A stretch of DNA of 64,000 nucleotides from Pontibacillus yanchengensis (GCF_009856295.1 NZ_WMEU01000001.1:1178001-1242000), one strand, 5' to 3'. Numbered from the stretch's first letter, positions 43,926 through 54,600 are shown. The notes: generated from the letters alone by a model not told the origin. Numbers and translations: made by a program.

Positions 43926-45129
43926 TGGATACTTCCTCCTTTATATTCGGAGTGCGGCGTAATGGTTGCTTTTTCATATACGTAATGGTTCTCCACAACC
44001 ATTCAAATGGACCAAATCGAAAGAACTTTAACCATAATTTACTGGCGATAACCTGCAAGAAATAAACCCCTATTACAATCACGACACTCATAATCGGTGG
44101 CACTGAACCATATAACCCTAAACCGACAGAATAGAATAGAAAGAAACAGATGACGGACTGTAGTAGGTAATTGCTTAATGATAAACGTCCTACAAACGTG
44201 AAAGGAGCAAATAGCTTCCCTCCAATTCCATGTTGGTACATAAGTGCGACGGATGTAATGTAAAAGACGGCACTCGCTGAACCTCCAATACTATCTTGGA
44301 CACTATATTGGATCCACTCTGGATTGCCAAACAAATATGGCCCCATTTTAAAAACGATAAAAAAAACCAAGGTAATACCCCACCATTTTTGCAAGGTTGG
44401 CTTATGTTCTGTAGTGTCGTGTAGCAATCTTTTTTCACAAAAATACATACCTAGTAAAAACATCGGCAATAAACTCAACGTGAGAAAAACCCATTGAAAT
44501 CCTAAGCTATTCGAATAAAGCCAATCATGTTGTATTTGCCCGAAAACCTCCATCCAAGTACCAGAGCTGTACGCCTCTTGAGCTTGTTGAATGTTCTGTC
44601 GGTCTATACCAGACAACATATTTCGAACAGGATAATAGAGAGCAACTGAGGTAATCGCATAGAAGAATAAAAGTCCAAATGACCAACTAACCATAGTCTT
44701 TGTCTCTCGTCCAAAAAACAAAAATAGCAATAACCCAATCATCCCATACGTAAATAAAATATCCCCGTGCCAAATAAAGAGGCCATGAATGAGTCCAAAA
44801 CCAATTAGAACAACTAACCTCCTGGCAAGAATGAGCTGGTACCGATCTCCGAACCCTTTATCCAAGAGACGTTGCTTCATCATATACATGCCGAATCCAA
44901 ACAAGAAGGAAAATAGCGTATAAAAACTTGCTTGGAAAAATATATCAATGAATGCTTGAACGATGTGACTCATTTGACTGTCCCAAAAGACGCTTTCCCC
45001 ACCATACATAAAATAAGGCGCATTAAATGCTGGCACATTCACCATAAAAATCCCAAATATCGCCAATCCCCTGGCAGCATCAATCCATGGCAAACGCTCG
45101 GAAGCGTGAAGTGGTTTTCCGTGATTCAT
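43915..45129 (-). CDS. DUF418 (YeiB-type) membrane protein
   Basis: 404 residues from ATG 45129, which has AGGGGAGAAGAG before it. About nine or ten membrane helices. The N-terminal WIDAARGLAIFGIFMVNVPAF is the acyltransferase-3-like start of the DUF418/YeiB group, and the C-terminal DUF418 domain contains FVGRLSLSNYLLQSV and FGPFEWLWRTITY. Such proteins are thought to be membrane acyl- or group-transferases, without proven activity. First gene of the coupled three-gene set, divergent from gerPA. Confidence 0.88.
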   Translation of the reverse strand: MNHGKPLHASERLPWIDAARGLAIFGIFMVNVPAFNAPYFMYGGESVFWDSQMSHIVQAFIDIFFQASFYTLFSFLFGFGMYMMKQRLLDKGFGDRYQLILARRLVVLIGFGLIHGLFIWHGDILFTYGMIGLLLFLFFGRETKTMVSWSFGLLFFYAITSVALYYPVRNMLSGIDRQNIQQAQEAYSSGTWMEVFGQIQHDWLYSNSLGFQWVFLTLSLLPMFLLGMYFCEKRLLHDTTEHKPTLQKWWGITLVFFIVFKMGPYLFGNPEWIQYSVQDSIGGSASAVFYITSVALMYQHGIGGKLFAPFTFVGRLSLSNYLLQSVICFFLFYSVGLGLYGSVPPIMSVVIVIGVYFLQVIASKLWLKFFRFGPFEWLWRTITYMKKQPLRRTPNIKEEVSNET

Positions 45130-45225
45130 TTCTCTTCTCCCCTTTTTTGACATATAACTTAGTGTAATTTTACCCTTTTCGTTACAATAAGGTCAACGTA
45201 ATTTGAAAAATATTCCCTAACTATC

Positions 45226-45252
45226 ACCATTTTTCAACCCTTTCATAGACTA
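45226..45252 (+). promoter_or_regulatory. SigK-type promoter of the gerP operon
   Basis: AC (45226-45227), 16 bp, then CATAGACTA (45244-45252), which fits the mother-cell SigK consensus AC-N16/17-CATANNNTA. The -10 is 20 bp before the gerPA start codon. gerP is a late mother-cell operon in B. subtilis, so the agreement is expected. Confidence 0.75.
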
Positions 45253-45272
45253 ATAACGAAGGAGGTATGCCT

Positions 45273-45500
45273 ATGCCCGCTCAGGTCGGAGCCGTAAAAG
45301 TTGTCAGCATATCAAGCTCCAGTATATTTAATATTGGTGATGTGTACGCCATGGCACCAGAAAGTTCCGCAAAGACCTTTGCAGGAGGTGGATCCTTTAA
45401 CACTGGTGATGGCATATCTATTAACTTATCTAATTCAACTACCTATGTGAATGACGAAGATACCATTGATCAATCTACAATTAATTCTGATGATATATAA
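45273..45500 (+). CDS. gerPA: Spore germination protein GerPA
   Basis: 75 residues from ATG 45273, 7 nt after AAGGAGG; an ATG two codons earlier is too close to the site. GerPA/GerPF-type sequence: MPAQVGAVKVVSISSSSIFNIGDVY, then SSAKTFAGGGSFNTGDG and a C-terminal acidic part with DEDTIDQS. GerP proteins are made in the mother cell and help germinants cross the spore coat. First of six gerP genes in the normal order. Confidence 0.92.
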   Translation: MPAQVGAVKVVSISSSSIFNIGDVYAMAPESSAKTFAGGGSFNTGDGISINLSNSTTYVNDEDTIDQSTINSDDI

Positions 45501-45512
45501 AGGAGGTCCTTT

Positions 45513-45713
45513 ATGAACTATACGATTTACCAAAACATTTCGATTCATTTTTTAAAGGTCGGTTCCATTAGTAATTCTTCTGTTTTGCAGATAGGAAGCG
45601 CAGGTGTTATTCAATCACAATCGAGTTTATACAACACAGGTGGGTATGAAAAGCCTGCTGAAGAGGCAGAAGCTGTTGAATCACCACCTCAAGCACCTTT
45701 TGTACCATTATAG
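45513..45713 (+). CDS. gerPB: Spore germination protein GerPB
   Basis: 66 residues. MNYTIYQNISIHFLKVGSIS and NSSVLQIGSAGVIQS are the GerPB pattern, and the protein ends in a Pro/Glu-rich tail (PPQAPFVPL). It follows gerPA by 12 nt behind AAAGGAGG. Slightly shorter than the 77 residues of the B. subtilis protein. Coat-located role in germinant access, by family. Confidence 0.9.
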   Translation: MNYTIYQNISIHFLKVGSISNSSVLQIGSAGVIQSQSSLYNTGGYEKPAEEAEAVESPPQAPFVPL

Positions 45714-45785
45714 GTCTCTGTTTCACACTTTATATCTCCTCTTCATACACTAAAATAGGTCAATGCCTAGAAAGGAGAGGTCTCG

Positions 45786-46391
45786 ATGGGCTATTACGAT
45801 TCCTGGAACCAGTACGTAGAGAAGCTTAATCGAATGGTTGAAAAGCAAAATGAGAAGATGAAAATGCTTGAAAAACGGATCGACAAATTAGAAACAGACA
45901 TGGAATCCAAAAAGCAGAAACCATCGACCAATATTGAAAAAATAGAGTACAAATTCGATCAACTTAAAATTGAAACACTAGAAGGCACACTGAATATTGG
46001 CTTCACTCCTGGAAGTGGTATGGGGGTGGAGGACCTTTCGATTCCACAAGAACCGTTTCCACCAAAACTGAATACGGGTCAAGCGATTAAAGAAAATATT
46101 GTAAATGAACTAGGAAACTATCTGACGAAGGAAGGCCCATCCCAACTTCAATCTATCGCTAGAGAATATGGTCAAGATCTCGATCAAACATATCAGCAGT
46201 TTATTTTACAAGACGTCCAAAAACAGCTCGGAGATCGAGTGTCTTATTACATGGATCAGTCAACCTCTTCGAATGGTGTGGTTGAAGATGAACAAAAAGT
46301 CCAGATTGTTGACCAAATCAAGCAAGAAATTAACCAATCCCTTCATCACTTCTTGCAAAAGCAGGCGAATAAAGGAGATGGAAACTCATGA
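45786..46391 (+). CDS. gerPC: Spore germination protein GerPC
   Basis: 201 residues, the only long member of the operon (B. subtilis ~205). The N-terminal YYDSWNQYVEKLNRMVEKQNEKMKMLEKRI is a coiled coil; the middle has IEYKFDQLKIETLEGTLNIGFTPG, the family signature, and the C-terminal half is helical with many Gln and Glu. Behind AAAGGAGAGG and overlapping gerPD by 4 nt. Thought to be a structural part of the inner-coat GerP complex. Confidence 0.92.
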   Translation: MGYYDSWNQYVEKLNRMVEKQNEKMKMLEKRIDKLETDMESKKQKPSTNIEKIEYKFDQLKIETLEGTLNIGFTPGSGMGVEDLSIPQEPFPPKLNTGQAIKENIVNELGNYLTKEGPSQLQSIAREYGQDLDQTYQQFILQDVQKQLGDRVSYYMDQSTSSNGVVEDEQKVQIVDQIKQEINQSLHHFLQKQANKGDGNS

Positions 46392-46582
46392 ATTTCGAAG
46401 TACACAATTGCGGGTTGAACGTTGGCAACGTGCGTATTACCGCCGTGTCTTCATCATCCGTTTTTTTAATAGGTGATAACGAACATTTTGCACTAACGTC
46501 CGTTTTTGATACACCTCCAGAGTCACTTATTGTTACACCTTTTGTGCCACTAGCGCGTGACAAACAGATAGGAACATCGTAA
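46388..46582 (+). CDS. gerPD: Spore germination protein GerPD
   Basis: 64 residues, MNFEVHNCGLNVGNVRITAVSSSSVFLIGD onward, ending in a short polar tail. The start overlaps the gerPC stop (ATGA), so translation is coupled. Agrees with GerPD in position, size and the VxxVSSSSVFLIGD core shared by small GerP proteins. Confidence 0.9.
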   Translation: MNFEVHNCGLNVGNVRITAVSSSSVFLIGDNEHFALTSVFDTPPESLIVTPFVPLARDKQIGTS

Positions 46583-46583
46583 T

Positions 46584-46973
46584 ATGGATAAACGAACTTC
46601 TAGAGTCCAACAAGTAAAAGTCATTTCGTTACTCAATAGTTCGATTTTTGAAATCGGAGACGCCACAGAAGCCAATTTAGCTGCCCGCGTACTAGCTGTA
46701 CAGAAAGAGGGAGCGACATTTACAGATAAAGATTTTCCCTATAGTGATTTTCCTATTTTCAAAGTAAAACTACCTAGATTTGATGAAAGACTTGTAATCA
46801 ATCAGACACACACTCCATGCTGCCCCTATATTGATGTGAACAGTGTTGATATCCTCGGTATCGCCTCTTCTAGTCTATTTCAAATTGGCAACATAGATAC
46901 AATTGAGGGCGAAGCAAGAATTAAACACTTTCGTATTCTGCAGGAAGAGAACCATACAGATATGGAACGATGA
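46584..46973 (+). CDS. gerPE: Spore germination protein GerPE
   Basis: 129 residues (B. subtilis ~120). Two copies of the small-GerP motif are visible, VKVISLLNSSIFEIGDA at the start and SVDILGIASSSLFQIGNID near the end, as expected for GerPE. Follows gerPD by 1 nt with no strong ribosome site of its own, so it probably depends on coupling. Confidence 0.9.
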   Translation: MDKRTSRVQQVKVISLLNSSIFEIGDATEANLAARVLAVQKEGATFTDKDFPYSDFPIFKVKLPRFDERLVINQTHTPCCPYIDVNSVDILGIASSSLFQIGNIDTIEGEARIKHFRILQEENHTDMER

Positions 46974-47028
46974 ACATAACCACGCATAGGCTAGAAAGGA
47001 GACACTTCCGAATAGGTAGGTGAAATGG

Positions 47029-47244
47029 ATGCCATCCATTGTAGGTCCAATTAAAATTAACAGCGTCGGCGGTGGTGTCATCAACTTTGGAGATTCCTTC
47101 TATATTTCTCCTAAAACATCATCCAAGTCGGTATATGGATCAGGTAGCGGAAACACAGGTGACTTTATAAACACAAACAACGGATTTAGTACCTCCAACC
47201 CAATAGATCCAGACGCAATCGACCAACCAACCGTAGCGACGTAA
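47029..47244 (+). CDS. gerPF: Spore germination protein GerPF
   Basis: 71 residues from ATG 47029, the family start MPSIVGPIKINSVGGGVINFGD; an upstream in-frame GTG at 47020 would add three residues. Core GSGSGNTGDFINTNNGFS and the tail DPDAIDQP match GerPF. Last gene of the operon, followed by a strong terminator. Confidence 0.92.
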   Translation: MPSIVGPIKINSVGGGVINFGDSFYISPKTSSKSVYGSGSGNTGDFINTNNGFSTSNPIDPDAIDQPTVAT

Positions 47245-47254
47245 GATTTAATTA

Positions 47255-47282
47255 AAATCCCGTAGTGTACGGGATTTTTTTT
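47255..47282 (+). terminator. Terminator of the gerP operon
   Basis: AAATCCCGTA, GTG, TACGGGATTT with T8. Confidence 0.92.
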
Positions 47283-47436
47283 GCTAAATTATAGAAGAGT
47301 TCATTATACCGATAATAGGTATCGCATATTGGTAGGCGATATGGATAGATTGAATAGCGATATGTCCTGTGCGCCGCCTTTTATTCGCGGTTCCACCTCG
47401 GATATGTTCGGTTTTTCCCCTTTCATACGTATATCG

Positions 47437-47515
47437 CATGCCGATACACTCGCCCCTCTTCATGCGTATATCGCACACCGATATGCTCGTATCGCCCTTT
47501 ATATGCTCATCTCAT
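47437..47515. repeat. ATGCGTATATCGCA-type repeat array
   Basis: Two clear units about 38 bp apart, ATACGTATATCGCATGCCGA and ATGCGTATATCGCACACCGA, with decayed further units before (47330-47380) and after. The unit matches the 12830-12885 repeat at about 20 of 25 positions. Non-coding, between the gerP terminator and the yisB terminator; the whole 47283-47510 gap shows only this. Confidence 0.7.
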
Positions 47516-47897
47516 AAAACTCTGATACACCCGTATTGCCTCGCAACATGAGACCCTAATCCACACAATAAAAGCACCATTTCAACTGAAATGATGCTCC
47601 CTTGGATTATCGATTCTTTTCGGTTCGATTTCTTTATTGTAATTTTTTTGCCGGGTGCCTGCTTTCGAACCCACTTCAAATATTCTTCCATACTGGGGTG
47701 TTCTTGTAGACGTAAAAGTGTGTGATAGAATCCAGCTAGCTCCTCAATGGTGAAAATCGCATGGATATATTTATGGCATGGGATACAAAGTCGGGCAACG
47801 GGCCCATCCATCAGTACCTCCATATTGTTTGGGAATCAAATGGTGTTCTGTCGTATCCACAGGAGTTCTACCACATAATTCACACGTTCTCGTCCAT
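47512..47897 (-). pseudogene. yisB: Broken yisB (HNH endonuclease-like)
   Basis: Between addA and gerP, as yisB is in B. subtilis. Taking three frames together gives MxRTCELCGRTPVDTTEHHL, IPKQYGGTDG, then PVARLCIPCHKYIHAIF and EYLKWVRKQAPGKKITIKKS. Both halves of a Cys4-HNH domain are there but in different frames. A 4-bp duplication (CATCCATC at 47805-47812) shifts the frame in the middle, and the best start ATG 47897, with GAGGTG before it, needs one base fewer to enter the first part. The last frame also runs through the terminator at 47564-47598, so the natural stop is lost. Non-functional unless the assembly is wrong. Confidence 0.8.
47564..47598 (-). terminator. Terminator of the addBA-yisB operon
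   Basis: AGCATCATTTCA and TGAAATGGTGCT stem with TTTTATT following on the minus strand. Confidence 0.75.
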
Positions 47898-47905
47898 CAC
47901 ACACC

Positions 47906-50900
47906 TCATTCTACTTTAGTCAGTAGTGGTCCGTTAAAGAAATACAAGTATTTATCGGTAACTGGCTTTTTCCAAATACGTTCCAATGCTTCCGCATAAA
48001 GAGAGATTTGGGTTCTGTACCGATCTTGTAGTTTCTCGATAAGTTTATCATTAATGTGCTGGTTAATTTGATCAGTTTTGTAGTCGATAATCATCCAACC
48101 GGCCTCCGTCGGAATCATACAATCAATCACACCTTGAATGAACACTTTTTCGTTCGTTTCTTCTATCCAATCTGCGTACACTTCATGTGCTGGAAGTGCT
48201 AGCGTGAATGGCACTTCACGATGAATCTCGTCTGCTTCGATTAATCTTGAACCGAGTTCGCTTTGATATAAAGCTTCAATTGCATGGTAATCAATAGCAT
48301 CCCCTTCATCTCGTGTTAGTAATTCCATCTCTACATATTTCTCCACATAGTCCTCGATTTCAGGAACAGTAAGAACTCGTTCAAACGGAATATGTTGCAA
48401 CACGGTATGCATGGCACTACCTTTCTCTGCTGCTGATAACTCTTGGTTTTTCTGCATAAATCGTGGACGTTGGACGATTGGTTTCTTGGCTGAGGCTTTT
48501 ATTAACGTATCCGCACTATATTCATCCTTGGCTTCGCGTTGACGCTTTAATTCTGTTACGGACTGCTTGGCCCGGTGGTGGATTGCTTTTTGATGCGGGT
48601 ACTGAAAATTCAACCTGCGCTCTACTTCATCATTTAATTGTGATTCATCGTTGAATGGCTTCCATTCCTTCACAGCTCTTTCAAGTGCCTCATGGTTCTG
48701 CTCCTCGACTGTTGCAGGGTTCACGAACTCATTCGCATGATGAAGGGAGATTCGCCAATGGGATTCATCGTTGAAAATATCCTCAGGAATACGGTTAATG
48801 GACGCTTCACCGCGAAGCACTTCATTTTGCTCATGTCGAATTAACGCTGGTGCCACCCAATCCAGATACGATTTCGTTTCAAGTCTGTATTGAGACGGAA
48901 GTACCCAAGTTGGATGATCAATCCATTCTTGCCATTTTTGCATTTTCTTGTCTAACGAAGATACATTACCGACCATTACGAGCTTTTCTTTCGCTCGTGT
49001 TAAGGCAACGTAGAGCACACGCATCTCTTCAGCTAGTAACTCTCGTTGTTTTTCTTTTTTTAGTGCATGGTAGGCAAGCGTTGGATACATAATTCGTTTT
49101 TCTGGATCAATGTATTTACTTGCAAAACCAATATCTTTATGAAGCAAGTACTTGGCCATTAGGTCGCGCTGATTAAATTGCTTATCCATCCCGCCAAGGA
49201 GTACAGCTGGGAATTCCAGTCCTTTACTTTTGTGAATGGTCATAATCCGAACAACGTCCTCTTGTTCTCCTAACGCACGGGCCGCCCCCAGGTCTTCTCC
49301 ACGCTCTTCAATTCGTTCAATAAAGCGAAGGAACCGGAACAATCCACGGAACGATGTAGACTCATACACACGCGCTCGATCATATAAGGCACGAAGATTA
49401 GCCTGACGTTGTCTTCCACCAGGAATACCACCTACGAAATCGTAGTAGCCTGTCTCCCGGTAAATTTGCCAAATCAATTCAGATAGTGATCCTTGTCGAG
49501 CACGAACACGCCAAACATCTAACCGCATCAAGAAGTGTTCGACATTTTGTACGAGTTCTTGGTTCTCTCCTACCCTACGATATTGTTTCAATGCGTCAAA
49601 ATAAGCTGCATTTTTTTTCGTTAATCGTATGTTTGTCAAATCGTCCTCATTCAATCCAACAATAGGTGAACGTAGTACAGAAGCTAGAGGGATATCCTGG
49701 CGAGGGTTATCAACCACCTTTAGGAGACTAAGCATGATTTGAATCTCAATAGCTTCGAAATAGCCGGTAGATAATTCAGCATAAACAGGAATTCCTTGCT
49801 GCTTTAACTCCTCCACTATCGTGGGAGCCCATGTCATAGAACGTTGCAAGATGACAATATCTCGGTATTGTATGCTCCGCTTAGCCCCTGTTGCTTTATC
49901 CACAACCTGCAATGGCTCACCGTCACCATGTCCTAGCCATTCTTTAATCTTCTTCGCATAGGCTCTTGCTTCCAGTTGCGCTTTTTCTAAATCATGTACA
50001 TCTTCATTGGATGATCCTTCCCCTTCATCGGAAGCTTCGCGATCAATAACCATTAGTTCCGCTTCGGAATCATCGGAGGTGATTTCATCATAAATCGTAT
50101 TGCTATAAATGAGTTCTGCATCTCTGTCATACGTCATTTCGCCAACATCTTCATCAAGAATTTGTCGGAAAATATAGTTTGTTCCTGCCAAGACTTCTTT
50201 CCTACTACGGAAATTTCTTGCCAAATCTACCCGTTCAGCAGGGTGCTCATCTTGAGCAAATTGCTTGTATTTTGAAATGAATAACGATGGTTCCGCATGA
50301 CGGAAGCGATAAATGCTTTGCTTCACATCCCCCACCATAAACACATTTCCGGCTTGTTCACCTTGAGAAATCATTCTAAGAATGGTTTCTTGTACCATAT
50401 TGGTATCCTGATACTCATCAATCAATAATTCAGTGAACTGACTTTGATAGCTCTGAGCAACTTCAGATGGAACAATGTTTTCAGGCGTCGAAGATTCATC
50501 CATTAATACTTGCAGGCAATAGTGCTCTAGGTCAGCAAAGTCCACAAGTGCCTGTTCCTTTTTCTTTTGCTGAAAGCGTTGATGAAAGTCCTTCACAAGT
50601 GTCATCAGTTGCTCTACAACAGGTGCTAATGACTCCATATCTTGTAGATAAGCAGGAAGAGAACGGGAGAACCATTCTTGCGCTAAGGATTGCCAACGTT
50701 TTTTGTAACGATCCCGAAGAGTTTTGACGCGCTCTTTCTTTTCCTCATCACATTCAACTTTTTTGCCCGATAGCTTTTTAAAACTACCCGCCTGTTGCAT
50801 ATACGTCTGTAAATCCTGCCATGATAAATCAATGAGCCCCAACGCTTGTTGCATGCGTTCCCTGTCATCATCAATCGCATCAGCATAATGGTAAGGTCCA

Positions 50901-51631
50901 TCACTTTCTCGCGTCAGATTCAGGGCTTGCTCTGAATCAGCAAGCATGGCATGCAATTGATTTTTAACCTCCCGCTTTAAGATAGTTAGCCATTCGAGTT
51001 TTTCCTCTGGCGTCTCAGGACTAACCTTGTACATCTCGATAACTTGGTTCATCCATTGCTCTGGCCATGGATTTTGCATTGCAAATTGGTATAGGCTCAT
51101 CATAAGGTGCTCTACTTCAACATCACTACGGTCACTTGAGAATCTGTCTACCACTTCAAAAAATCGTTCTCGTTCCTCACCTTCAGCCCCATACCACTCT
51201 TCAAACAAATCCTCCATAATCTCCTGACGCATCAAATCCGCTTCGATTTCATCTGCAATCCGAAATTGAGGATCTAAATCTAATAAATAAGCGTAGCGGC
51301 GCACTACATCCATACAAAATGAGTGAAGTGTAGAAATGGAGGCTCGTTGTAGTAACGAAAGCTGTTTCTTCAAATGAGTCGAATCTGGATTTTGTTCCAG
51401 CGCCTGTTCGAGAGCTTCACCAACACGATTACGCATCTCTTGTGCTGCTGCATTGGTGAAGGTTACGACAAGTAGGGAATCAATATCTGTCGGTTCATCA
51501 CGACTGAGCAATTTTTGAATAATCCGTTCTACAAGTACAGCCGTTTTACCTGACCCTGCCGCTGCCGCTACGAGCATATCCTTCCCACTTGTATAAATAG
51601 CTCTTTCCTGTTCTGGTGTCCAAGTAGGCAT
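47906..51631 (-). CDS. addA: ATP-dependent helicase/nuclease subunit AddA
   Basis: 1241 residues, the usual AddA size. It unwinds and resects DNA double-strand breaks with AddB, preparing ends for RecA in place of RecBCD. UvrD-type helicase motifs: AAAAGSGKTAVLVERII (Walker A), LLIDEYQDTN (Walker B), VGDVKQSIYRFRHAEP, and the late MTIHKSKGLEFPAV and YVALTRAKEKL. The C-terminal RecB-type nuclease has IDYKTDQIN with the metal ligands. It overlaps the addB stop by one base and is followed 9 bp later by broken yisB, so all three share one transcript. Confidence 0.96.
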   Translation of the reverse strand: MPTWTPEQERAIYTSGKDMLVAAAAGSGKTAVLVERIIQKLLSRDEPTDIDSLLVVTFTNAAAQEMRNRVGEALEQALEQNPDSTHLKKQLSLLQRASISTLHSFCMDVVRRYAYLLDLDPQFRIADEIEADLMRQEIMEDLFEEWYGAEGEERERFFEVVDRFSSDRSDVEVEHLMMSLYQFAMQNPWPEQWMNQVIEMYKVSPETPEEKLEWLTILKREVKNQLHAMLADSEQALNLTRESDGPYHYADAIDDDRERMQQALGLIDLSWQDLQTYMQQAGSFKKLSGKKVECDEEKKERVKTLRDRYKKRWQSLAQEWFSRSLPAYLQDMESLAPVVEQLMTLVKDFHQRFQQKKKEQALVDFADLEHYCLQVLMDESSTPENIVPSEVAQSYQSQFTELLIDEYQDTNMVQETILRMISQGEQAGNVFMVGDVKQSIYRFRHAEPSLFISKYKQFAQDEHPAERVDLARNFRSRKEVLAGTNYIFRQILDEDVGEMTYDRDAELIYSNTIYDEITSDDSEAELMVIDREASDEGEGSSNEDVHDLEKAQLEARAYAKKIKEWLGHGDGEPLQVVDKATGAKRSIQYRDIVILQRSMTWAPTIVEELKQQGIPVYAELSTGYFEAIEIQIMLSLLKVVDNPRQDIPLASVLRSPIVGLNEDDLTNIRLTKKNAAYFDALKQYRRVGENQELVQNVEHFLMRLDVWRVRARQGSLSELIWQIYRETGYYDFVGGIPGGRQRQANLRALYDRARVYESTSFRGLFRFLRFIERIEERGEDLGAARALGEQEDVVRIMTIHKSKGLEFPAVLLGGMDKQFNQRDLMAKYLLHKDIGFASKYIDPEKRIMYPTLAYHALKKEKQRELLAEEMRVLYVALTRAKEKLVMVGNVSSLDKKMQKWQEWIDHPTWVLPSQYRLETKSYLDWVAPALIRHEQNEVLRGEASINRIPEDIFNDESHWRISLHHANEFVNPATVEEQNHEALERAVKEWKPFNDESQLNDEVERRLNFQYPHQKAIHHRAKQSVTELKRQREAKDEYSADTLIKASAKKPIVQRPRFMQKNQELSAAEKGSAMHTVLQHIPFERVLTVPEIEDYVEKYVEMELLTRDEGDAIDYHAIEALYQSELGSRLIEADEIHREVPFTLALPAHEVYADWIEETNEKVFIQGVIDCMIPTEAGWMIIDYKTDQINQHINDKLIEKLQDRYRTQISLYAEALERIWKKPVTDKYLYFFNGPLLTKVE

Positions 51632-54600
51632 TACGATTCCTCCCCTCTTTTTGTAATTTTGTCTAAAATTTCTTCATCCTTCATTCCTTTTAATGATCGG
51701 TAGCTATTTTCTTTTAGGGAAGGATCAAACTGACAAACAGAACGGAATTCACAATAATCACAAGCAGCTTGCTGGTCTTTTTGGAATGGATTAAGATCGA
51801 CCTTCCCATTTGTAATGTCTTCTCCTGCTTGCATCATCAAATCCCGAATATATCCTTGAAGTTGTTGGAATGACGCTTCCTCCGCTGTTTTAGAACTTTT
51901 CAAGAAATCTCCATTTTTCTTTAATCCTGCTGGCACAATATGACTTGTACCTGAATCTAAGCTTGTATCCATCATTTTAACAATCTCTTCATCTTCTAAT
52001 AAAAGGCCTTGCATCTTAAACTTTTTGAACAACTCTTTTTCAATATCTACATCATCGAGTAACGTATTATCCGATAGCATCGGGTTATGAACATGAAAAT
52101 AAAGCACTCCTGCAGGTGAAGCTTGAGCCCCAAGCCATTGCTGTGCATGCGTTAACACTACATCTAAATACGCTAACATCTGCAGTGCCAGCCCATAATA
52201 CACTTCAACAAGATCGAGCCCTTTAGAACTGGATTTATAGTCGATGATCCGTAGCAACATCCCTTCATCCCCTTGAGCTCGATCCACACGGTCAATACGT
52301 CCTCTAAGAAGTAGCTCAAAGCCATTTTTCAAATCAAGCTTCATTGGTGGAATTATTTCATTAGGACCAAAACCTAGCTCAAGTCCAACAGGAGAGAACT
52401 GACTGCGCTTCGCCTGTTCACTCAGCATATAAGCAGCTCGAGCGACTACGTCCTGTAATTTGCGTTGAATATATTGATAGCGATTTGAGCTATACAAAAT
52501 TTGGTGCTGCAAAATTGGAGATAGCTGATGAACAGCCCGCTCAGCGTACTGATTCGTATCTTGTTGAGATATTGTGTTCCAATCGCGCCCCTCCGCTTGA
52601 ATCCATTCTGTAATTTGCTTTAAAGCCTCATGGAACAGTGTACCTATATCAGGTGCATCCAGTTTATAAACAGAACGCTCTTGAAGTCCAAGACCGTATT
52701 TAGCGAAGTGCTGATAGGAGCAACGATAATACGTTTCCAGCCTTGAAACACTAGCTTTGACTTGCTTCGGGTACAACTCTTCTGTTGTGTTCTTCCCGAG
52801 ATTTGCTGGTGTATTTTCATAAAATAAACTCATCAACACACGTCTCGTATCCAGATGGTTCTTATCACGTACAATGAACCAGTCCAGTACATCCCACCAC
52901 ACATCCTTCATTGGATATCCCCGTAAATAACGAGAGAGCTGGGCGGTTAAGACAGAGCGTGTTTTTTCTGGAGTGGTAATAAATCGTTCAGCATCCTGAT
53001 GATCATCATCTTCCTGGAGAAGCATTTTTTCCTCCGCACGGGGAAATAACTCCTGAATTCGCTTGACCATGGAAGATGGTGTCTTCGACTTCCCTTCCTC
53101 ATTACTTAGCGGATAACTGACCCATAAGTAATCAGACGGAGCTGTAAAAGCCAAGTACACGTAAAAATGATCGTCCAATAGCTGACGTTTGCTACTATCT
53201 GCAAGCTGCATGCCATGCTCTGATAATAACTCTCGTTCCTGCTCAGAAATCATCCCTTCAGCAGGTGGCTTCATTGGCCATAAACCTTCATTCACACCTA
53301 GTAGAAAGGCACATTTAATGCCTGAAATACGCGAACGATCGACACTACCTACAATGACATGATCCATATTTGGCGGTACATGGGCAAAATCAAGTGATTC
53401 AAAACCTGTATCGAGCGTAGTACGGAAAACAGATAAGGAAAGCTTGTCATCGCCAATCATTTCTACCATTTCTTCAAACAACTGAACAACTGCGTCCCAA
53501 ACTTGCTCTTGCTCTCGACCTTTTTCAATTAGTCCTTGATCATCATAATCGTCGCGCCAAGCATCTAGCTTTTCAGGGACTCCAAGGTTTTCAAGCCACT
53601 CAAACAACACCTGGCACCGTTCTTTTACCGTTTTGGCTTCTCGAAGTGATTCGTCAAAAGGCAGTAAGGCTGCTGTCACCTGGTGTCGTAATCTATTTAA
53701 GCGTTCTTCCTTTCGTTTTTCTTCATCTGTTTGCGATGCTTGATTGAATCCTTTAAACCGTTGATAACGCCATCTAGAATCGCCAATCCATTTGTTTTTC
53801 GTTCGTACCCCATACTCCAAACAATAATTTTCTAGTTCATCAATGGCTTCCTGCGTTAAAGGATGTTCTGAATCAGATGATGGAATGAAATCCGTTCTTA
53901 ACAAGCGGAATATTGCATCGTAGCGCCAATTCCCTTCCATAACATCCATCGCTGAACGCAAAAATTCAATCAACGGATGGTTCATCATCGTACGTTTTTC
54001 ATCAATAAATACAGGGATGTTGTAGTCCTCAAAAACAGTCGCAATAATATCGTGATAGACTTCTGGTTCACGAATCAGCATCGCCATATCTTGATAACGA
54101 TAGCCACTATCACGTACGAGTTCAATAATCTCTTGCGCAACTCCCTCCACCTCAGCACGTGGGTGAACAGCTTGGGCAACCGAAATTGGTGTCTTGTCTT
54201 GATAGGCAGGTGCTGGCCTTGTATTAAAATAATGTTCTAGGTGTTCAAAAGCATGTCTCTGTTGAAAACGACCTACTTCTCCATATAGGTGCTTGATTTC
54301 CGTAATCGGAACAGACACTTCATTAGCAACCTCTTGAACCTCTTGAAAGGTATGAGCCGTTTGATAGAATAAATCAAGCTCTGGAATTTCACCATACCGA
54401 GGTTCATCGAGTGTTAATGTTATCGACACACGCGCTGCTTTTTTCATTAGTGCTTGCAGTACAACTAATTCTTGTGGAGTAAAGCTGTGAAATCCATCTA
54501 AATAGATTTCAGCACCTTCCAAAAAGTCAGCTTCCTCAATTTTGTTCGCTAAAAGCTGTAGTTGATCTTCACTATCAATATATTGTTCTCTTAGGGCATA

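Noticed and set aside
47281..47551. Overlapping short ORFs (60-78 codons) after gerPF
   Set aside because: They are translations of the ATGCGTATATCGCA repeat array; no ribosome sites and start inside the gerP terminator.
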